Origin: Williamsia muralis
Lineage (GTDB): Bacteria; Actinomycetota; Actinomycetes; Mycobacteriales; Mycobacteriaceae
Reading direction: 5' to 3'
DNA length: 64,000 nt
Assembly: GCF_002735905.1 (NCBI RefSeq)
Contig: NZ_PEBD01000004.1
Coordinates: forward strand, 682,001 to 746,000
Positions 1-8,727 of the stretch are shown here, piece by piece. Numbering within the stretch: position 1 is the first letter of the stretch; each line of letters begins with the position of its first letter. Position numbers and translations under genes: made by a program. The notes under the pieces were generated by a model. It ran no database searches. It saw only the letters and a list, made by a program, of their open reading frames with translations, and had not been told where the DNA came from.

Positions 1-600
1 CGCGGCGTCGACCGCGAAGTTGACCACCGTCGGATACGTCAACGCGGTCAGGCCGGAACGGTCGGCGCCGTCCGCGGTGGCGGCCTGATGGATCTTGCCC
101 AGGCCCTTCGACGTCAGCTCCCGGCCTCGAAGCGCGGCAACGCGAGTGACGGTGAGTTTGCGGGGCATTGCCCGGCCGCCGGATTCCTCACGGTGATAGT
201 CGGTCTCGTCCAGTGGCGGCAGATGCGGGTTGCGCGATGTCTGCTGGCGGGTGTCGTTCCGGCGGCTGTCGTCGTGAGGGGGGAACGCAGCGGTCGACGC
301 GGGCGGCGGACCGCCTTGAGCAGGACCACCGTTGGGAGGGCCACTGGGGGGTCGCGGTCCACGCGGTGGCATGGGAGGCTGGCCGCCGCGCGGATAGGGG
401 GGCTGGCCCCCAGGACGTGGCTGGCGGGTTCCCGGCGTCGAGCCGTCCACCGGATAGTTGGCCGAACCTGGGTGCGCTGCGGGCCCCGGTCGTGGCGGCT
501 GGCGGGGGTCTTGCCCGGCGGGGTCGGCGGGTCGCCGAGTGCCTTTGCCCCTGCCCGAGGAGGTCGTACGAGGATCGTGTGGTTGATTTCCTCGGTTCAC
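1..600 (-). CDS. MFS transporter, N-terminal part (runs off left edge)
   Basis: The reading frame is open on the minus strand from a GTG at 600 to the window edge, so only about 200 N-terminal residues are present. The first ~125 residues are a low-complexity Pro/Gly/Gln/Arg-rich cytoplasmic tail. A conserved segment follows, starting MPRKLTVTRVAALRG and ending near LTALTYPTVVNFAVDAA, which is the entry to the first membrane helix. That segment resembles the mycobacterial Rv0876c-type MFS proteins, and the neighbours follow the same gene order. An in-frame TAG lies five codons upstream of the GTG, so the start cannot be much earlier. It is transcribed divergently from the DUF3027 gene across an 82-nt gap. 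The transported substrate is unknown. Confidence 0.75.
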   Translation of the reverse strand, partial: MNRGNQPHDPRTTSSGRGKGTRRPADPAGQDPRQPPRPGPAAHPGSANYPVDGSTPGTRQPRPGGQPPYPRGGQPPMPPRGPRPPSGPPNGGPAQGGPPPASTAAFPPHDDSRRNDTRQQTSRNPHLPPLDETDYHREESGGRAMPRKLTVTRVAALRGRELTSKGLGKIHQAATADGADRSGLTALTYPTVVNFAVDAA

Positions 601-682
601 TTTCCCGATTGTTCCCTATCCGACGCAGGCCTACCAACCCTCGGGCACTTGCGGCGCGCCCCGATACGGCACACTGGAGGGC

Positions 683-1507
683 GTGAACGCGGTTACCGAG
701 CAGACAGACGCAGTGACTGATCACGACGGGCCCGGCGATCATGTCGACCAGGAGAGGGATGACGCCGAGCAGAAACGCGTGGAAGCGCTGCTGACCGCGG
801 CCGTCTCGCAGGCGAGGGCCGCGATCGACGCCGACGACAAAGAGGTCGGTGACCACCTCGAAGCGGTCACCGAGGCCGCCTTCACGGTCACCCACTACTT
901 CGCCGCCCACGTGCCCGGCTATCGCGGATGGCAGTGGTGTGTGGTGTTGGCCGGATGCCCTGGCTGCGACGACGTCACGGTCAACGAGGTGGCCTTGCTG
1001 CCGGGTTCCACTGCCCTCACCGCTCCGGAATGGGTTCCGTGGGCCGAGCGGGTTCGCCCGGGAGACCTGAACCCCGGAGATCTGCTCGCGACGCCCGCCG
1101 ACGACCCAAGGCTGGTCCCGGGGTACGTCGACAACGACGACAACGACCCCTTCAGTGAAGAGTCCGCTGTGGCGACCGAACTGGGTCTGGGCCGCAAACG
1201 ACTGCTGAGCCGCGAGGGTCGGCTCGACGCGGCTTCGCGGTGGGTCGAGGGGGAGCACGGTCCGGCCTCCGAGATGGCCAGGAGCGCCCGGCACAACTGC
1301 GGCACGTGCGGTTTCTACCTCCCTGTTGTCGGTTCGCTACGCGCCGCGTTCGGTGTGTGCGCCAACGAATACGCCGCGGACGGTCGTGTGGTGCACGCCG
1401 AGTACGGGTGCGGCGCCCACTCGGATGTCGAGGCGCCCACCGGCGGCGGAAGCCCTGCCTACGATGCCTACGACGACGGCGCGGTTGAGATCCACGCCAA
1501 TTCCTGA
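683..1507 (+). CDS. DUF3027 family protein
   Basis: A 274-residue soluble protein of the actinobacterial DUF3027 family. The acidic N-terminus is followed by the family core with motifs GYRGWQWCVVLAGCPGCDD and PEWVPWAERVRPGDL. The C-terminal third carries a cysteine cluster (CGTC, then VCANEY and EYGCGAH) that could bind a metal. The GTG start at 683 has GGAGG only two bases upstream, an unusually tight spacing, so a slightly later start is possible. It ends seven bases before the likely start of the ATPase gene, which suggests an operon. The function of the family is not established. Confidence 0.8.
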   Translation: MNAVTEQTDAVTDHDGPGDHVDQERDDAEQKRVEALLTAAVSQARAAIDADDKEVGDHLEAVTEAAFTVTHYFAAHVPGYRGWQWCVVLAGCPGCDDVTVNEVALLPGSTALTAPEWVPWAERVRPGDLNPGDLLATPADDPRLVPGYVDNDDNDPFSEESAVATELGLGRKRLLSREGRLDAASRWVEGEHGPASEMARSARHNCGTCGFYLPVVGSLRAAFGVCANEYAADGRVVHAEYGCGAHSDVEAPTGGGSPAYDAYDDGAVEIHANS

Positions 1508-1514
1508 CCCTGTC

Positions 1515-4229
1515 GTGCAGCCGTCCGACCCGTTCGGCCTCGGCCGTCTGCGCGACTCGATTCTCGGGTCGTGGCTCACCTCGCCCACCCGTCTGCGTGA
1601 AGACACTGCTGCCGAAACAGATCTCGTCGGCGTCGGGTACCGCGATCGCCTGCTGACCGAGCTGGTCGCCAACGCCGCCGATGCCGCGACGGCTGCCGGG
1701 ATCATCGGTTCGGTTCGTGTGTGGCACGACGGTCGGTGGCTGCACATCGCGAACACGGGCGCACCTGTCGACTCCGACGGTGCCGCTGCCCTGACGGCGC
1801 TGCGTTCCTCGAGCAAACACGGCGACGGCTTGATCGGACGGTTCGGGGTGGGGTTCACCGCTGTTGCCGCGGTGACGCGTCATGTCGAGATCCGTTCGAA
1901 GACCGGATCATTCGAGTTCTCTGCCGAACGCACGCGTGCCGAGCTCGCCGCGAACGGGGCGGTGGTGGAGCAGGTACCGACGCTGCGCCTGGCCTGGCCG
2001 ATCGACGCCGCGCCGATCGAGGGCTTCGACACCGAGGTGGTGATGGAGATCGACAACTCGATCGACATGGCCGCGATGTTCGACGGGTTTGCCGCCGAAA
2101 GTGTGCAATTGCTGCTCGAGCTCGAATCGATCGACACGATAACCCTGCCCGACAACACCTTTCGACGCGTCCGCGAGGGCGACATCATCTCCGTCGGCGG
2201 TGCGAGCTGGCGTGAACTCGTGGCGCCGCGTGCTCGCTGGTTGCTCCCGCTGCGCGACGGCAGGGCGGTTCGGGTGCGTCGCGATGTGCTTCGTGCGCCG
2301 ACCCGCACCGACGTCGAGCTCACCGTGCCGGCCATCTGCGTCGGCGATGTGCAGCTGACGGCTGATCGTCGTGGGCTGCACCCCGACGCCGACATCGCCG
2401 TGTTGGCAGAGGGTTACGCACAGATCGTGGCCGAGCTGCCCATCGATCAGCGGATGGGGCTCGTCCCGGCGCCGGGATTCCCGGCCGGACGCGACGATGA
2501 ACGACTGCGTGAAGCGCTGATCGCCGAGCTGGCCGGGCACGCCTGGGTTCCAGGTGCCGAGGGCGACGACCTGATCGCTTCCCGGGCCGAGGTGCTGCCC
2601 GACCTCACCGTCGGGCTCGCCGGCCTGTTGGGCGAGGTCATCACGACACTGGTACACCCCGACCTGTCCGGCCGGGGCTCGCTCAGCACGCTGAGGTCGG
2701 TGGGTGTGAGGGAGATCGGGCTGGCCGAGGTGGCCGAACGGCTCACCGGTCTGGAACGCGAACCACGGTGGTGGGGCGACCTCTACGCGGAGTTGTCGGT
2801 GGTGGCGCAGGGCCAGGTCGACGAACTCGGGGCCCTCCCGGTGCCCTTGACCGACGGACGGACCCTTCCCGGTGCCCGCGGAACCGTGCTGCCGCCGTAC
2901 CGCGGCGACGAGGATGCCGACGTTGTCGCCCCCAGCTGGCTCCCGACCGTCCATCCTGCGGCGAACCACGATCTGCTCGAACGGCTCGGCGCTCAGCGGA
3001 TCACGGTGGGGGAGATGCTGTCCGACCCTGCCCTTCGCAGTGAGATCGACGAGGACCCGGCCGATGAGCATCTGGTGCGAAGTGTGCTCGGTCTGCTCCG
3101 CGCGGCTCCAGACGTGGTGGTTCCGACCTGGCTGGGCCAGTTGCAGCTACCCACCGATGACGACGACATGCGGCCGGCGGACGAGCTGCTGTTGCCGGGC
3201 AGTCCGCTTTCAGCTGTGCTGATCGATGATTCGCCATTCGGAATCGTCTCGGCCGATCTGGTGGAGGAGTTCGGCCAGGCGGCGTTCCGCGCTCTGGGCG
3301 TGGGTTGGGACTTCACGGTGCTGCGTGAGGAATATCCAACCGGCCCCGACCACGACCTGCCCGACGAAGAGCAGTGGTGGAGCACGTTGGAGGACCCGCC
3401 GCAGACGCTGGCGGCCGTCCGCGATCTCGACCTCGTCGACCCCGACCGGTGGCCTGACGCGCTGACTTTGCTGGCCGAATCTGGCGACGCAGCACCGTTG
3501 TTGGCCGATCGGGCCGGGTACACCTGCTGGTGGCTGCGCCACTATGCGGTCGTCGACGGCGTACCGCTCGCGGGCTGGCGCGCACCGAGCGACCTGACCA
3601 TCGCAGGCCTGCTCGACCCCATCGATCACCCGCGCGGTGACGAGATCTCCGGCGCGCTGGGCAATGCCGATGTCGAGGACATCGATGCGGCGCGGCTCAT
3701 GCTGAACCGGCTGTCCGAGGCCGACCGGGTGGTCTCACCGTTGGTGGCGGCCACGGCTCACACCGCGCTCGCCGAGGCGTTGCGGGCCGGCCGTATCGAG
3801 CTGGACGACGTCGAACCACCAACGGCTGCAAGAACTCTCGCCGGAGACGTGGCGCAGGACGCGGTTGTCCTCGACGCCCCCTGGCTCGCCGCCGCCATCG
3901 ACCCCGGTCGACTCATCACCGTGGTGCCGTCGCAGATCGGGCTGGCATCGGCGCTCGCCGACCTGCTCGACATGCCGCTCGCGACCGAGGAATTCGCTGC
4001 AGAACCGGTGCGGGAGGGCAGGCCCTCCACGTGGGAGGCCGAGCCCGGCGCGTTGCGATCGGCGTTGATGCAGAGCAGACCGCTGCCCACCGGCCCCATC
4101 CGGGTACATGATGAATTGGTTGTCGAGGTGCACCACGACGGCACCACGAGTCGACGCCGGGTTCCGTTCTGGCGCGATCAGGAAGGGGCGCTCCACATCG
4201 ATGCCGAGTTCCACGTCATCCCTGACTGA
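1515..4229 (+). CDS. Sacsin/Hsp90-like GHKL ATPase domain protein
   Basis: A large protein of about 904 residues if it begins at GTG 1515. Frames open further upstream only overlap the DUF3027 gene. Residues ~45-115 carry a Bergerat-fold ATP site: N-box ELVANAADA (E49, N53, D56), a weak G1 box around IANTGAP, and a G2 loop GLIGRFGVGF. This matches the sacsin N-terminal ATP-binding-like family. The long C-terminal part (residues ~200-904) has no motif I can name and is rich in Asp, Glu and Leu. A chaperone-like or regulatory ATPase is likely, but the client is unknown. It follows the DUF3027 gene by seven bases and overlaps the PAP2 gene by 29. Confidence 0.78.
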   Translation: MQPSDPFGLGRLRDSILGSWLTSPTRLREDTAAETDLVGVGYRDRLLTELVANAADAATAAGIIGSVRVWHDGRWLHIANTGAPVDSDGAAALTALRSSSKHGDGLIGRFGVGFTAVAAVTRHVEIRSKTGSFEFSAERTRAELAANGAVVEQVPTLRLAWPIDAAPIEGFDTEVVMEIDNSIDMAAMFDGFAAESVQLLLELESIDTITLPDNTFRRVREGDIISVGGASWRELVAPRARWLLPLRDGRAVRVRRDVLRAPTRTDVELTVPAICVGDVQLTADRRGLHPDADIAVLAEGYAQIVAELPIDQRMGLVPAPGFPAGRDDERLREALIAELAGHAWVPGAEGDDLIASRAEVLPDLTVGLAGLLGEVITTLVHPDLSGRGSLSTLRSVGVREIGLAEVAERLTGLEREPRWWGDLYAELSVVAQGQVDELGALPVPLTDGRTLPGARGTVLPPYRGDEDADVVAPSWLPTVHPAANHDLLERLGAQRITVGEMLSDPALRSEIDEDPADEHLVRSVLGLLRAAPDVVVPTWLGQLQLPTDDDDMRPADELLLPGSPLSAVLIDDSPFGIVSADLVEEFGQAAFRALGVGWDFTVLREEYPTGPDHDLPDEEQWWSTLEDPPQTLAAVRDLDLVDPDRWPDALTLLAESGDAAPLLADRAGYTCWWLRHYAVVDGVPLAGWRAPSDLTIAGLLDPIDHPRGDEISGALGNADVEDIDAARLMLNRLSEADRVVSPLVAATAHTALAEALRAGRIELDDVEPPTAARTLAGDVAQDAVVLDAPWLAAAIDPGRLITVVPSQIGLASALADLLDMPLATEEFAAEPVREGRPSTWEAEPGALRSALMQSRPLPTGPIRVHDELVVEVHHDGTTSRRRVPFWRDQEGALHIDAEFHVIPD

Positions 4230-4887
4230 CCCGACGGGCATTCTCCGCATTGATTCTGCCTTCGGGCCGGACCGTTCTGTCTGGGAATGGTCGGTGGCGA
4301 ACCGGACCGACGCGTGGACCCGGACGATGAAGGTCGTCACCACCCTCGGCGACACCATCACCATGACGCTTGTGGCGGTGGCGGTGACCATCACGTTGCT
4401 CGTGCTGCGACAAACGCGGTCGGCGGTGCTGGTCGGTGCCGGGTCACTGATCGGGTACGGCCTGATGGTCGGGCTCAAGCACCTGTTCGGACGGGAACGG
4501 CCGCCCGCGGACGCTCGGTTGCTGGACATCGACACGTTCTCGATGCCGTCCGGACACGCGATGATGGCGACGATCATCTATGGCCTGATCGCGGTCGCCG
4601 GCCATCACAGCAGTTCGTGGGTGCGAGCGCACCGCCTGGTGCTCCTGGTGGCTCCTGTGCTGGCCGTGGCGATCGGCTGGAGTCGCGTGTACCTCGGGGT
4701 CCACTGGATGACCGATGTCGGCGCGGGCTGGCTCCTGGGGGTGGTCTTCGTGGCGTCGGCGACCTATGTGGTGTTCAGGACAGGCCGTCTTGGGCGGCGC
4801 GGCTCCCTCGCCGGATCGCCCACCGTTGCAGAGACACCACAAAGCAGCCGAACAGACCGACGCCCAGGCCCACCAGGCAAATGGTGA
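4201..4887 (+). CDS. PAP2-family membrane phosphatase
   Basis: A membrane-bound lipid phosphatase-type protein of 228 residues from ATG 4201. That ATG is inside the 3' end of the ATPase gene and has a GA-rich stretch upstream. The three PAP2 signatures are present in order: K-x6-RP (K93 to P101, KHLFGRERP), PSGH (116-119) and SRVYLGVHWMTD (161-172). About five or six hydrophobic helices surround them. Family members remove phosphate from phosphatidic acid, polyprenyl diphosphates or similar lipids. The substrate cannot be read from the sequence. The 3' end overlaps the convergent DUF2530 gene by about 110 bases. Confidence 0.88.
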   Translation: MPSSTSSLTDPTGILRIDSAFGPDRSVWEWSVANRTDAWTRTMKVVTTLGDTITMTLVAVAVTITLLVLRQTRSAVLVGAGSLIGYGLMVGLKHLFGRERPPADARLLDIDTFSMPSGHAMMATIIYGLIAVAGHHSSSWVRAHRLVLLVAPVLAVAIGWSRVYLGVHWMTDVGAGWLLGVVFVASATYVVFRTGRLGRRGSLAGSPTVAETPQSSRTDRRPGPPGKW

Positions 4888-5017
4888 GCGTGTTGTCGGT
4901 TCCCAGGTCCCACACGACAACCAGTACGGTCGCGATGAGGAAACCGACCATGCCCACCACGATCACGGGCTCCGGTGCCGTCAGTGTGCGCGGCAGCGCT
5001 GGGATGGGTTCGGGCAT
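4775..5017 (-). CDS. DUF2530 small membrane protein
   Basis: An 80-residue protein starting MPEPIPALPRTL at 5017. It contains two hydrophobic helices (about residues 18-38 and 45-65) and a basic C-terminal tail. The sequence and its place beside the MarR gene fit the DUF2530 family, as in the Rv0879c/Rv0880 order. An upstream in-frame ATG (5080) would add 21 residues, but the family typically starts at the MPEP-like segment. The gene overlaps the end of the PAP2 gene tail to tail. No function is known. Confidence 0.78.
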   Translation of the reverse strand: MPEPIPALPRTLTAPEPVIVVGMVGFLIATVLVVVWDLGTDNTLTICLVGLGVGLFGCFVVSLQRWAIRRGSRAAQDGLS

Positions 5018-5189
5018 GCAGTCGACACTAGTGGCGGAAACGTGGCAGGCCAACTCGTACGCAGTCGAAAGTTCACTCATTTAGGCACTCGTCCAGGCGT
5101 AATCTCGGACGTGGGGGAGGGCTTGTGCAGCACTACGATACGAACTGTCCTTTAAGAAGTTAACGAGCATTCACTCGTGAACCGAACAC

Positions 5190-5208
5190 ATGAACATCGC
5201 CGGTTCAT
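5190..5208. promoter_or_regulatory. Candidate MarR operator (ATGAAC-N7-GTTCAT)
   Basis: A 19-bp interrupted palindrome with 6-bp perfect arms lies 37-55 bp before the marR start. It sits just upstream of the likely -35 region. A smaller inverted repeat, CGAG-N6-CTCG, lies at 5164-5177. MarR repressors commonly bind palindromes of this size in their own promoters, so autoregulation is inferred. Confidence 0.4.
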
Positions 5209-5231
5209 GGTGCATTCAGCGCGGGCTCACC

Positions 5232-5237
5232 TATCCT
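5232..5237 (+). promoter_or_regulatory. -10 element of marR (leaderless)
   Basis: TATCCT ends seven bases before the GTG start at 5245. That spacing places transcription start at or next to the initiation codon. No Shine-Dalgarno sequence is visible. Confidence 0.5.
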
Positions 5238-5244
5238 TGATCGC

Positions 5245-5676
5245 GTGGATCACAATGACGAAAAGCTCGCGAGCGATCTGGCGATCGCCGTTGTCCGGTT
5301 GACCAGGCACTTGCGCGGTCGCCGATCGGCATCGCCGGTGTCGCTGACGCAGCTTTCGGCGTTGGCAACCCTCAACAGGGAAGGCCCGATGACCCCGGGC
5401 GCCATCGCAGCGAGGGAACGTGTGCAACCTCCGTCTATGACCAGGGTCATCGCGTCCTTGGCCGACCTCGGCCTGGTCAAGCGCGAACCGCACCCCACCG
5501 ATGGACGCCAGGTGATCGTGACGCTGTCGCCGTCGGGAACCGACGTTGTGGTCGATGAGGCAAATGCGCGTGAGGAATGGCTGCGTGCCCAGCTCAAACG
5601 CCTCGACGACGACCAGATGGCGACGTTGCGTGACGCCGTCGGCATCATCGAATCGATCGTCGCAGAGAGCGACTGA
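5245..5676 (+). CDS. MarR-family transcriptional regulator
   Basis: A 143-residue winged-helix regulator starting at GTG 5245. The helix-turn-helix lies at about residues 48-72 (TPGAIAARERVQPPSMTRVIASL), followed by the wing with the conserved DGRQV segment. The size and layout are typical of dimeric MarR proteins. The gene has its own promoter region carrying a palindrome. It occupies the Rv0880 position beside DUF2530, so the target may be local or itself. The ligand is unknown. A convergent acetyltransferase gene follows within 22 bases. Confidence 0.9.
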   Translation: MDHNDEKLASDLAIAVVRLTRHLRGRRSASPVSLTQLSALATLNREGPMTPGAIAARERVQPPSMTRVIASLADLGLVKREPHPTDGRQVIVTLSPSGTDVVVDEANAREEWLRAQLKRLDDDQMATLRDAVGIIESIVAESD

Positions 5677-5697
5677 ACGCCGCACCCCGGAACGGGA

Positions 5698-6924
5698 CTA
5701 GAAGAACGTGCCCGCCACCGGTTTGCGGTCGGTGCTCAGCGCCTGATCCAGCGCATGGAGCGTGGGACCGTCGACGGCCCAGAGTCGCTCTGCCGATGCG
5801 AAGTCGACCGCGCGGTACGCCCCCAGGTAGAGGCTGCCCAGCACGGAGATGTCCATCGTCACCGTCGGTTCGGCATCCGTCTCGGTGACCTCGGCCCGGC
5901 CGTCGGTGATGGCGAGCTTGAACCGGCCCCCCGAGTGGCGGAACTTGTCGGACACCTCGATCACGAACTCGGCGTCGAGACCGTACTCGCGCATCGTCAG
6001 GGCCGCGGGCACATCAAGGATTCGCAGCCACATGCTGTCGCGGATGCCCGTGACGGACGGAGCACGCAAATCGGTCAACTTCAGCGGCAGCGGATCGTCG
6101 ACCGGTGTTGTCGCGGTGATGGCGGGCAGCAGGTCGAGGCCCACCAGCACCCGCCAGAGATCGGAATGCGCTTCGTCGGTGACGGCGAACAACTCCGAGA
6201 CCTCCGCCACCGAAGCGCTTTCCGATTCGTGGTGGATCCGGTAGCTGGCATATCCGTCGGGGTGCAGCAGGTAGTGCAGCCCGCTTCGTCCGTCGCGCAG
6301 GATCGGACGGTCGGCGAAGATCATGTTCCACCACACCGGCGCCCGGACGATTGCGCCAGGCCTGGTGGAGACCCAGCGATCGTGCAGTTCGGGAACCCGG
6401 TCGCGGATCTGGTCCGGGTCCGCGTAGCGAACCCGAGAATCCTCGGGGGCCGGTGCGCGCAGTTGTGCGCGGCGCAGGTCGATCCGAACCTGCTGCTCGA
6501 AAGCGGCAGGGCCGTAACCGAATCGCTCGTAGATCGTGCCCTCGGATGCGGTGAGGATCGAGAACACGGACTGCTCGCGCTCCCATTGCTCGAACAGCTC
6601 GGTGATCATCATCCGCAGGATGCCGCGGCGGCGGTGCGTCGAGGCCACCGACACCCATGACAACCCGGGCAGCGATACCCGATGTCCGCCGGGAACCGAC
6701 ATCGTCATCCGGAAGAACATCGACACACCGACCAGCGTCGGCCGCTCGGGATCGGACATGTCGTGCACCACGATGACGTCGTCATCGCGAACTTTCGAGC
6801 GGATGTCGGCCAGCGCCTCTTCGTCGAGGGGGTTGACGAACGCGAAGGCCCGGGCATCTGCGGTCGCGATGGCCGGCCAGTCGGATTCATTTGCGCGACG
6901 AAGCGTCAGATTACCTTTGCTCAC
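5698..6924 (-). CDS. Eis-like GNAT N-acetyltransferase
   Basis: A 408-residue acetyltransferase of the Eis type, with two GNAT folds and a C-terminal sterol-carrier-like domain. The acetyl-CoA loop is visible at VASTHRRRGILR (about 93-104), followed by the conserved Tyr in SEGTIYERFGYG (Y132). The protein ends in GTFF; in Eis proteins the C-terminal carboxylate lies in the active site. Family members acetylate amines, including aminoglycosides and protein lysines. The physiological substrate here is unknown. It faces the marR gene tail to tail and the methyltransferase gene head to head. Confidence 0.88.
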   Translation of the reverse strand: MSKGNLTLRRANESDWPAIATADARAFAFVNPLDEEALADIRSKVRDDDVIVVHDMSDPERPTLVGVSMFFRMTMSVPGGHRVSLPGLSWVSVASTHRRRGILRMMITELFEQWEREQSVFSILTASEGTIYERFGYGPAAFEQQVRIDLRRAQLRAPAPEDSRVRYADPDQIRDRVPELHDRWVSTRPGAIVRAPVWWNMIFADRPILRDGRSGLHYLLHPDGYASYRIHHESESASVAEVSELFAVTDEAHSDLWRVLVGLDLLPAITATTPVDDPLPLKLTDLRAPSVTGIRDSMWLRILDVPAALTMREYGLDAEFVIEVSDKFRHSGGRFKLAITDGRAEVTETDAEPTVTMDISVLGSLYLGAYRAVDFASAERLWAVDGPTLHALDQALSTDRKPVAGTFF

Positions 6925-6998
6925 CCGTTCAACCTGCCATATCGGCCGTCGGGCAAACTAGTCGGATGGTCGGATCGCACGCTCACCAGGCAGGACCT

Positions 6999-7835
6999 GT
7001 GTCGGACCTCGCGGTGACGGTCATCGACATCGACGACCCCGACGACCCACGCGTGGACGACTTCCGCGACCTCAACTCGGTCGACCGGCGGCCGGATCTC
7101 CCGGTCCTCGCCGGAGGACGCCCCGGAAGGGGTCTGGTCATCGCGGAGGGTGTGCTCGTGGCACAGCGGATGGTCGCTTCCCGGTTCGCGCCGCACGCAT
7201 TCTTCGGCGTGGACAAGAGGTTGGGTGAACTCGGTGAGACCCTCACCGATCCTGCCGTCAGCGGGGTGCCGTTCTTTCGCGCTGACGCAGACGTGATGGC
7301 CCAGGTGGTGGGGTTCCACCTCAATCGTGGTGTGCTCGCCGTGGCGCGCCGCCCCGAACCCCTTGCGCTGCCTGACATCCTGGCCGACGCGCGCACCGTC
7401 GCGGTGCTCGAAGGTGTGAACGACCACGAGAACATCGGCAGCATATTCCGTAACGCGGCAGGCCTGGGTGTGGACGCGGTGATCTTCGGTGGGGCATGCG
7501 CCGATCCGCTCTACCGCCGATCGGTCCGGGTGTCGATGGGCCACGTACTGCTGGTTCCGTTCGCGCATGCCACGAGCTGGCCGGCGGATCTGGACGTACT
7601 GCGTAGCAACGACTTTCGCATCATCTCACTCACCCCCGACCCGGAGGTGGCGACCCTGTCGCAGGTGGTGGATGCCCCGCGCGTGGCGTTCATGGTGGGA
7701 GCCGAAGGGCCGGGACTGACGGAGACGGCGATGCGTGCGGGCGATGTGCGCGCCCGCATCCCGATGGCACGCGGAACGGATTCGCTGAACGTCGCGACTG
7801 CCGCGGCCCTCGCGTTCTACGAGCGGGCTCGCTGA
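6999..7835 (+). CDS. TrmH/SpoU-family RNA 2'-O-methyltransferase
   Basis: A SPOUT-fold RNA methyltransferase. The SpoU motifs are NDHENIGSIFRNAAGLGVDAV (motif 1 region), FMVGAEGPGL (motif 2) and IPMARGTDSLNVATAAALAFYE (motif 3), which together form the knotted SAM site. The N-terminal ~100 residues form the substrate-binding extension. I prefer GTG 6999 because a GGCAGGA sequence precedes it; ATG 6966 would add 11 residues. It lies in the Rv0881 position. It most likely methylates a tRNA or rRNA ribose, but the exact nucleotide is not predictable. Confidence 0.88.
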   Translation: MSDLAVTVIDIDDPDDPRVDDFRDLNSVDRRPDLPVLAGGRPGRGLVIAEGVLVAQRMVASRFAPHAFFGVDKRLGELGETLTDPAVSGVPFFRADADVMAQVVGFHLNRGVLAVARRPEPLALPDILADARTVAVLEGVNDHENIGSIFRNAAGLGVDAVIFGGACADPLYRRSVRVSMGHVLLVPFAHATSWPADLDVLRSNDFRIISLTPDPEVATLSQVVDAPRVAFMVGAEGPGLTETAMRAGDVRARIPMARGTDSLNVATAAALAFYERAR

Positions 7836-7851
7836 ACGGGCTCGTAGAACG
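7813..7851. terminator. 12-bp perfect inverted repeat across the methyltransferase stop codon
   Basis: Arms at 7813-7824 and 7840-7851 (CGTTCTACGAGC and its complement) enclose the last codons and the TGA. The site lies between two convergent genes and could terminate transcription from both sides. No T-tract follows, so its strength is uncertain. Confidence 0.4.
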
Positions 7852-7871
7852 AGTCAGGCGTCAGGCCTGCA

Positions 7872-8669
7872 TCAAGCCTTGGGTCCGAATCCGAACCACC
7901 GGGCCACGCGCTTGACCGCAGGTGCGGGCGCCGACTCCTGGACGGGTCGCTGCGGCTGCTCGGTCGGATACTGGCCGTCGGAATGGTGCTGTTCGGCGAG
8001 GTTCCGTTCATCCGAACGCTGGTCGGGTTGATAACCCTTCGGCCGAATCGCAAAGCCCGACAACCGGATCGAGTGCGGATCGGAGTCCGACGGGTCGCGT
8101 GGGGTGGTGATGCGGAAGCCCAGCCAGCTCCGCATCGCCTCCTCGGCGAACTCCTGCGGGTGGAAGGGGAGGGCCTGGGGGTCTGGGATGGCGCCCTCGG
8201 CGTACACGAGCGGGCGTTCACCGGCCCAGAACGGACCCTCGAAGATGAACGGGAGGCCGATGTTCTCGTAGATGTCGACAGGGTTGGCCGCGAACGACCG
8301 GCGCAGTATCCCGTCCTCCCAGCGCGCGAATGCACCGACCGAGTACTCCGGATCGGTGTTGAGGAACACCGTTGCCTGCGCCGGCAGCGCGGCGGTCCAC
8401 TGCTCAGGCAGAGTGGACGGACTACTGGTCCGCAGGATCGGTCCGGTCACCACGGCCAAAGAGCGGTAGACGCCGACGAAGAGCTGGTCGGCTGCCGGGA
8501 TTGCGGCCTCCACCAGATCGCACTGTCCGACCGGCAGCAGGGTCATGTCGGGGAACAAATCCGTGGCCAGTGCCTGCGCCGCATTCTCGTCGTTGGTCAC
8601 GCCCTCGCGGATCTCGGCCGCCGGATCGCTCGAATTGACGAACCAGAGCATGGACGCCTTCGCTGCCAA
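7872..8669 (-). CDS. DUF6928 family protein
   Basis: A 265-residue soluble protein. The N-terminus MAAKASMLWFV, the central segment GAFARWEDGILRRSFAANP and the motif GLPFIFEGPFWAGE fit the actinobacterial DUF6928 family. The last ~50 residues are a Gln/Pro/Ala-rich linker ending in a basic tail. It is transcribed alone, convergent with the methyltransferase gene and upstream of nothing obvious. No catalytic motif is recognisable and the function is unknown. Confidence 0.72.
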   Translation of the reverse strand: MAAKASMLWFVNSSDPAAEIREGVTNDENAAQALATDLFPDMTLLPVGQCDLVEAAIPAADQLFVGVYRSLAVVTGPILRTSSPSTLPEQWTAALPAQATVFLNTDPEYSVGAFARWEDGILRRSFAANPVDIYENIGLPFIFEGPFWAGERPLVYAEGAIPDPQALPFHPQEFAEEAMRSWLGFRITTPRDPSDSDPHSIRLSGFAIRPKGYQPDQRSDERNLAEQHHSDGQYPTEQPQRPVQESAPAPAVKRVARWFGFGPKA

Positions 8670-8727
8670 TTCAAGCCTTTCCGTGATTGCTGTCCGACAT
8701 GACGTGCATCAAACAACCTAGCCTGCG

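Noticed and set aside
188-1294. A 368-codon minus-strand frame overlapping the DUF3027 gene
   Set aside because: Its composition is shadow-like. The MFS frame and the DUF3027 gene account for the region.
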